9,220 nt of DNA from JBELMB01 sp042088665 (GTDB lineage Bacteria; Pseudomonadota; Alphaproteobacteria; Rhodobacterales; Rhodobacteraceae), in contig JBELMB010000203.1 of NCBI GenBank assembly GCA_042088665.1, positions 1-9,220 on the forward strand, read 5' to 3'. A model generated the notes under the pieces. The model was not told the DNA's origin. It ran no database searches and was given only the letters and a program-made list of their open reading frames with translations. Positions 5,445 through 9,220 of this stretch are shown here, piece after piece; within the stretch, counting starts at the first letter, position 1, and every line of letters starts with the position of its first letter. The position numbers were made by a program, and so were the translations under genes.

Positions 5445-7097
5445 ATGAAAGCAGACTATGTGATTGTGGGCGCGGGCTCTGGTGGATGTGCCATGGCCTA
5501 TCGGCTGGCGGAAGCCGGGAAATCGGTGATCGTGGTGGAATTTGGCGGCTCTGACCGCGGGCCTTTCATCAACATGCCCGCCGCGCTGAGTTATCCAATG
5601 AACATGTCTCGCTATGATTGGGGCTACAGTACGGAGCCCGAGCCGTACCTTGGCGGACGGCAATTGGCGACGCCACGGGGAAAGGTGATTGGGGGGTCGT
5701 CCTCGATCAATGGCATGATCTATGTGCGCGGCCATGCGCTGGATTTTGATCATTGGCGAGACCGGGGTGCAGAGGGCTGGGGCTATGCCGACGTGCTGCC
5801 CTATTTCAAGCGGATGGAAGACTGGCACGACGGGGGACATGGCGGGGACCCTGACTGGCGCGGGCGGGGCGGCCCCTTGCACGTGACGCGGGGCAAGCGC
5901 GACAATCCCCTCGTGCAGGCCTTTGTGGAAGCAGGGCGGCAGGCGGGCTATCCCGTGACCGGGGATTACAATGGCCACCAGCAGGAAGGCTTTGGTCCTT
6001 TTGACATGACCGTCTGGCAGGGCGCGCGCTGGTCCGCGGCCAAGGCCTATCTGCGGCCTGCGCAGGCGCTGGGGGCGCAATTGGTGCAGGGCATGGCCCG
6101 CCGGGTCGTGTTTGAGGAGGGCCGCGCCGTCGGTGTCGAAGTGGCGCGCCGGGGCGGGGTAGAGGTGATTGGCGCGGGCTGCGAAGTGATCCTTGCGGCC
6201 AGTGCGATCAATTCGCCCGCCTTGCTGATGCAGTCGGGCATCGGGCCCGCGGCGCATCTGGCGGAGCAGGGGATCGACCTGCGGGTTGATCGGCCCGGGG
6301 TCGGGCAGAATCTGCAGGACCATCTGGAGTTGTACATCCAGCAGGCCTCCACGCAGCCCGTGACGCTGGCGAAGTACTGGTCGCTGTGGGGCAAGGCCTG
6401 GGTCGGCGCGCAGTGGCTGTTGGCACGTCGCGGGCCGGGGGCGTCGAACCAGTTTGAGAGTGCAGGCTTTATCCGGTCGAAACCAGGTGTGACCTATCCT
6501 GACATCCAGTATCATTTCCTGCCGATTGCCGTGCGCTATGACGGCAAGGTCGCGTCGGAGGGGCATGGCTATCAGGCCCATGTGGGGCCGATGCGGTCGA
6601 AATCCCGCGGCGCTGTCACCCTGCGCGGCCCGGATCCGGCGCTGCCGCCAAAGATCTTGTTCAACTACATGAGCCATCCGGAGGATTGGGCCGATTTTCG
6701 CACCTGCATCCGGCTCACGCGGGAGATTTTTGGCCAGGCGGCCTTTGACCCTTATCGGGGGCATGAGATCCAGCCGGGGGAAGCGGCGCAAGATGATGAT
6801 GCGCTGGATGATTTCATCCGCGACAACGTGGAGAGCGCCTATCACCCCTGTGGCACCTGTCGCATGGGGCGGGTGGAGGATCCCATGACGGTCGTCGATC
6901 CCGAAGGCCGGGTGATCGGGGTCGATGGGTTGCGGGTGGCGGACAGTTCGGTCTTTCCGCGCATTCCCAATGGCAATCTGAACGCGCCGTCGATCATGGT
7001 GGGGGAGAAGGTGTCTGACCACATTCTGGGGCGGCGTCTGGCCCCGGAGAACGCGGTGCCCTGGCAGCATCCGGATTGGGCGGGTTCGCAGCGGTGA
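5445..7097 (+). CDS. betA: Choline dehydrogenase BetA (GMC flavoprotein)
   Basis: A 550-residue FAD enzyme of the glucose-methanol-choline family that oxidises choline to betaine aldehyde, membrane-associated and feeding electrons to the respiratory chain; E. coli BetA has 556 residues. The FAD-binding GAGSGG lies at residues 9-14. The first GMC signature is RGKVIGGSSSINGMIYVRG (78-96) and the second ASAINSPALLMQSGIG (252-267). The catalytic His467 is in YHPCGTCRMG and its partner Asn513 in NGNLNAPSIM. The start at 5445 (MKADYVIVGAG) matches the family; AAGGAGG at 5424-5430 is the ribosome site, though 14 bases away is rather long, and the in-frame GTG at 5415 lies upstream of it. It is separated from betB by 153 bases and an inverted repeat. 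Other GMC alcohol dehydrogenases are possible in principle, but the context supports BetA. Confidence 0.95.
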   Translation: MKADYVIVGAGSGGCAMAYRLAEAGKSVIVVEFGGSDRGPFINMPAALSYPMNMSRYDWGYSTEPEPYLGGRQLATPRGKVIGGSSSINGMIYVRGHALDFDHWRDRGAEGWGYADVLPYFKRMEDWHDGGHGGDPDWRGRGGPLHVTRGKRDNPLVQAFVEAGRQAGYPVTGDYNGHQQEGFGPFDMTVWQGARWSAAKAYLRPAQALGAQLVQGMARRVVFEEGRAVGVEVARRGGVEVIGAGCEVILAASAINSPALLMQSGIGPAAHLAEQGIDLRVDRPGVGQNLQDHLELYIQQASTQPVTLAKYWSLWGKAWVGAQWLLARRGPGASNQFESAGFIRSKPGVTYPDIQYHFLPIAVRYDGKVASEGHGYQAHVGPMRSKSRGAVTLRGPDPALPPKILFNYMSHPEDWADFRTCIRLTREIFGQAAFDPYRGHEIQPGEAAQDDDALDDFIRDNVESAYHPCGTCRMGRVEDPMTVVDPEGRVIGVDGLRVADSSVFPRIPNGNLNAPSIMVGEKVSDHILGRRLAPENAVPWQHPDWAGSQR

Positions 7098-7151
7098 GGT
7101 GTTAACCGTAAAGACTGCCAAGGCTTGCACGCGGGGCGTGGCGGGCCGAGA

Positions 7152-7166
7152 TTAATGGCATGTTAA
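7152..7166 (+). promoter_or_regulatory. Exact CtrA-type box TTAA-N7-TTAA
   Basis: TTAA at 7152-7155 and TTAA at 7163-7166 are separated by 7 bases, the binding pattern of the response regulator CtrA. The second half overlaps the ATG at 7160, so if the box is functional the gene may start at the in-frame ATG at 7178, or the box may act as a repressing site. A further TTAACC half-site is at 7104-7109. Confidence 0.4.
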
Positions 7167-7852
7167 GAAATTCGAAGATGTCTTGGCGGGCTTTCTGTGT
7201 CGGGGGCCGGGCTGTTCGTGGCTGGCTGCCCGGTATTCTGCCCAGTATTCTGCCCAGTATGCTGACCTGTTGGTTGGCGTTTTGGGCGCTGGTGGGGGGC
7301 TGCCTGTGCGCAGGCGGAGCTGTTGCAGAGGCCTCGTCGGATGCGCCTGCCTCGGTTGCGCGCCCGGTTGCGCCCTCGGTGGGAGAGTTCCGCGCCGGGG
7401 CGTCAGTGGACACGCTTGAGGGGCGCCTTGACGTCGTCGATGGTCAGACGGTGCGGATCGGAGGCCAGATCTTGCGTTTGTAAGGTGTGTCCGCGCCGCG
7501 GGTCGGGGCGCGCTGTGGGCCACAGACAAGGTCGGGCTGGCCCTGTGGCTCCTGGGTCGCGGCGGAAGTTCGGGCGCGTTATGCGGGTCGGGTGGCGCGC
7601 TGCGTGCGCCTGCATCGCCGGGCGGATGGGCGCGGGTTGGAGCTTTGCACTGTTGCGGGGACCGATCTTGGCGCGGCGCTGGTCGAGGCGGGGTTGGGAT
7701 TTGCGCATTGGGCGGTGTCGGAGGCTTATGTGCCGCAGGCGCGGCGCGCGGCGGCGCGCAGGGCGGGTCTGCATGCGGTGGGGGTTGGCTCTGCTGCGGC
7801 CTATTGGCTGCCGGCGGTGCCTGGGCTCTTGCGGGCCAAGGGCCGGGACTGA
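7160..7852 (+). pseudogene. Thermonuclease (SNase)-like secreted protein, interrupted by one in-frame TAA
   Basis: One reading frame, with a single TAA at 7481-7483, encodes a staphylococcal-nuclease-like domain after a signal peptide. Upstream of the stop are a basic N-terminus, a hydrophobic segment (about residues 35-55) with a plausible AVAEA cleavage site, a Pro/Ala linker, and VVDGQTVRIGGQILRL, the first SNase strands. Directly after the stop the frame continues GVSAPRVGARCG, where active members read LRL-aromatic-G-x-D-A-P-E. The remaining fold marks follow: a central RADGRG (usually DRYGR), then GTDLGAALVEAGLGFAHW, SEAYVPQARRAAA and RAGLHA. The stop thus falls where Tyr, Phe or Trp normally sits. 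Residues corresponding to Asp21, Asp40 and Glu43 of the classical nuclease are Gln, Ser and Arg, so activity was probably lost. A GTG at 7487 could restart translation, but no ribosome site precedes it. Confidence 0.75.
7226..7261 (+). repeat. Three tandem 12-bp repeats in the signal-peptide region
   Basis: Units are CTGCCCGGTATT, CTGCCCAGTATT and CTGCCCAGTATG, one or two bases apart. They are in frame and encode LPGI-LPSI-LPSM, lengthening the N-terminal region of the nuclease-like protein just before its hydrophobic core. Confidence 0.85.
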
Positions 7853-8035
7853 TCGGCGGCGCTGTTTTCCGAGCTGGCGTGTCGGGCTGGGCTGGCTGGG
7901 CGGCTCTCGGCCCCTGCGGGCCATCGCCCGCCCGCCAACCCGGGTGGCTTTGTCGTTTCGGTTTGATCGGTGTCAAGGCGCGCGGCGGCGGAACCGGGTC
8001 AACTGCTCTCCTGACCAAGCTGACAGGAGTGAGAC

Positions 8036-8272
8036 ATGTCGCATACACCGCATGAACTGGCCGAAGAGTTTCCCGAATTCGTGGAGCGGATCCATGATCT
8101 GAAGATGTCGGATGCGCATTTCGCGAAGCTGGCGGAGAGCTATCACGACGTGAACCGCAAGGTGCACCGGGCGGAGACCAATGTGGAGCCGGTGGAGCAA
8201 TTGGCAGAGGAGCGGATGCGCAAGGCACGGGCGATGTTGAAGGACCAGATCTATGCGCGGTTGAAAACGTAA
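8036..8272 (+). CDS. YdcH-family protein (DUF465)
   Basis: A 78-residue soluble, highly charged, almost wholly helical protein of the DUF465/YdcH family, of unknown function. The alphaproteobacterial signature is plain: MSHTPHELAEEFPEF, then IHDLKMSDAHFAKLAESYHDVNR (about residues 19-41), VHRAETNVEP, and a C-terminal helix ending LKDQIYARLK. A two-helix hairpin or coiled coil is expected. The start at 8036 has AGGAG at 8025-8029 six bases upstream, a good ribosome site. The gene stands alone between the broken nuclease-like gene and a convergent peroxidase gene, and ends in a hairpin followed by TTTT. It does not resemble its neighbours in function. The family call is firm; no role can be assigned from sequence. 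Confidence 0.93.
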   Translation: MSHTPHELAEEFPEFVERIHDLKMSDAHFAKLAESYHDVNRKVHRAETNVEPVEQLAEERMRKARAMLKDQIYARLKT

Positions 8273-8313
8273 TGACCCGGCCCGCCGTGTTGGGGGTGCG
8301 GCGGGTCAGTTTT
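8273..8313 (+). terminator. Hairpin plus T-run between convergent ydcH-like and gpx genes
   Basis: CCCGCCG (8281-8287) pairs with CGGCGGG (8299-8305) around an 11-base loop, and TCAGTTTT follows. An alternative outer pairing, TGACCC (8273-8278) with GGGTCA (8303-8308), is also possible. It starts right after the YdcH-family stop and overlaps the stop codon of the opposite-strand peroxidase gene. The T-run is short, so efficiency is uncertain; it suits termination of the + strand gene best. Confidence 0.65.
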
Positions 8314-8863
8314 CGAGGTAGGGAGCGATGGCCCGGGTGATCCGGTCCGACAGCGGCCGTGCCGTGGCGCCAAAGGTGGCCGCGACGCTGCCGTCCGGTG
8401 CAATCAGTACCTTGTTGAAGTTCCAGTTGGGGGTAAAGCCATGAGTTCGCGCCAACCATTTGTAGAAGGGGTGGGCTGTCTGGCCCAGGATGGGGGTGAT
8501 GTCCGTCATCGGGAGGGTGAGGCCGAAGTTGACTTCGCAGTAGGATTTGACGGCCTCGACCGAGCCGAGTTCCTGTCGAAAATCGTTGGAGGGCACGGCG
8601 AGCACCACGAGCCCGGCGTCCTTGTGCCGCTCGTAGAGGGTTTGCAGCGCCTCGTATTGGCGGGTGAAGCCGCAGCGCGAGGCGGTGTTTACCACGAGGA
8701 CGGGCTGGCCTTTCCACGCGTCGAGGGGCAGGTGGCCGCCATCGATGCTGTCGAAGGTGAAGGCCCGGGCGGGGAGCGGGGCCATGATCAGCAGGGAGAG
8801 GGTCAGCAGGGCGAGGGTGGATAGCAGCGGGTGGCCGCTGCGGGCTGTGCTTTTGCGGGTCAT
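8306..8863 (-). CDS. Exported glutathione peroxidase-family protein
   Basis: A 185-residue thiol peroxidase of the glutathione peroxidase family, reducing hydroperoxides with glutathione or thioredoxin as likely reductant. An N-terminal signal peptide (basic residues 1-11, hydrophobic core about 13-30, PARA before the probable cut at residue 34) predicts export to the periplasm, unlike most cytoplasmic bacterial members. The peroxidatic Cys64 is in NTASRCGFTRQYEAL, and WNFNKVLI (147-154) supplies the Trp and Asn of the catalytic tetrad. The usual tetrad Gln is replaced: the motif reads PSNDF (91-95) rather than CNQF, with Asp94 in its place. Cys109 is the only other cysteine. The start at 8863 is chosen because it begins the signal peptide and has AGAGG about 6 bases upstream. 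It converges with the YdcH-family gene. Confidence 0.9.
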   Translation of the reverse strand: MTRKSTARSGHPLLSTLALLTLSLLIMAPLPARAFTFDSIDGGHLPLDAWKGQPVLVVNTASRCGFTRQYEALQTLYERHKDAGLVVLAVPSNDFRQELGSVEAVKSYCEVNFGLTLPMTDITPILGQTAHPFYKWLARTHGFTPNWNFNKVLIAPDGSVAATFGATARPLSDRITRAIAPYLEN

Positions 8864-9087
8864 GTGGGGCCTCTGGTCTGGCGGGGGCGGATCGGGTCTG
8901 TTTGTGGGCTCGTTGCGGCGTCGTTGGTTCGGTCTGGCCGGGTGCGGGTGCCTCGGCGCGGGAGACACCGGATGTGACGAAAGAGAGCGCGGTGGCCTGC
9001 GCCGTCAAGGGCCTTGGCCCGCCGTCCGTGGCTGACTATGTTGCAGGAGCACGCGTTTGGGGTGCGTTTGTAACGAAGGGACAAGCG

Positions 9088-9220
9088 ATGGCTGTGGGGG
9101 ACGAGGACAAACTGTCGGGGCGGTTGCACGGAGAGCAGCCATCGGCCGAGGCAGATCCGATCTGGGCGCGGCTGGGCTACATGGCGTTGATCTGGCTGAT
9201 GCTGAGCCTTGCGCAGACGG
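9088..9220 (+). CDS. DUF4389-like small membrane protein, 3' end beyond the window
   Basis: The first 44 codons of a gene running off the right edge. A polar N-terminus (MAVGDEDKLSGRLHG..., about 28 residues) leads into RLGYMALIWLMLSLAQT, which looks like the first membrane helix of alphaproteobacterial DUF4389 proteins (RLxxMxLxxxxLxxAQTVL). These are small inner-membrane proteins of unknown function. The ATG at 9088 has GAAGG at 9075-9079 as a reasonable ribosome site. It is transcribed divergently from the peroxidase gene, with 224 bases between the starts in which I see no clear promoter. The family call rests on one helix, so it is tentative. Confidence 0.6.
   Translation, partial: MAVGDEDKLSGRLHGEQPSAEADPIWARLGYMALIWLMLSLAQT

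Noticed and set aside
5373..7130. 585-codon open frame on the - strand opposite betA
   Set aside because: Antisense shadow of betA with Arg/His/Pro bias and no motifs.
7930..7960. Possible terminator after the nuclease-like gene (inverted GCCA/TGGC around ACCCGGGT, then T-rich bases)
   Set aside because: The stem would leave only a two-base loop and carries a bulge, so it cannot form a stable hairpin as drawn.
7152..9008. 618-codon open frame on the - strand
   Set aside because: It lies antisense to the nuclease-like and YdcH-family genes and overlaps the real peroxidase gene in another frame. Its translation is low-complexity Pro/Arg/Ala, a shadow of strong third-position GC bias.
1..9220. 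CRISPR array, tRNA or rRNA genes, insertion sequences, prophage or toxin-antitoxin genes
   Set aside because: No spaced direct repeats, RNA-gene signatures, transposase or phage motifs were seen. The window looks like ordinary chromosomal DNA.

Overview
The window reads as chromosomal DNA of a GC-rich alphaproteobacterium, most likely of the Rhodobacterales/Roseobacter group. The pointers are the compact betI-betB-betA cluster, the alphaproteobacterial form of the YdcH/DUF465 protein, a DUF4389 protein, and between betB and betA an inverted repeat of a type I associate with this order. Taxonomy is inferred from style and memory, not from a search.

Layout on the + strand unless stated. Bases 2-565: 3' part of a LysE/ArgO-type amino-acid exporter, followed 4 bases later by a YidD-like protein with an unusual cysteine-rich tail (570-995). 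Bases 1077-1985: a ten-helix EamA/DMT transporter. Bases 2100-2297: a 65-residue protein I do not recognise. Bases 2298 to about 3201: roughly 900 bases with no credible gene, holding a strong hairpin (2304-2342) and four 11-bp tandem repeats (2510-2553). Bases 3202-3221: a likely BetI operator, followed by betI (3242-3823), betB (3834-5291), a large inverted repeat (5315-5391) and betA (5445-7097). Bases 7160-7852: a staphylococcal-nuclease-like secreted protein cut by one in-frame TAA and lacking most acidic catalytic residues. Bases 8036-8272: a YdcH-family protein, ending in a terminator-like hairpin. Bases 8306-8863 on the - strand: an exported glutathione peroxidase. Bases 9088 to the end: the start of a DUF4389 membrane protein.

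The functional core is glycine betaine synthesis. BetA oxidises choline to betaine aldehyde and BetB oxidises that to glycine betaine, an osmoprotectant and, in marine bacteria, also a carbon and nitrogen source. BetI is the choline-responsive TetR-type repressor and probably acts at the operator overlapping its own 5' end. No choline transporter (BetT or ABC type) and no choline sulfatase (betC) is visible, so uptake must be encoded elsewhere. The flanking genes are ordinary household or accessory genes with no evident link to choline.

I found no new multi-gene system. The most interesting signals are the interrupted nuclease-like gene with a CtrA-like box at its 5' end, the Cys-rich YidD variant, the inverted repeat inside the bet cluster, the choice of betI start, and the structured gene-free stretch upstream of betI.
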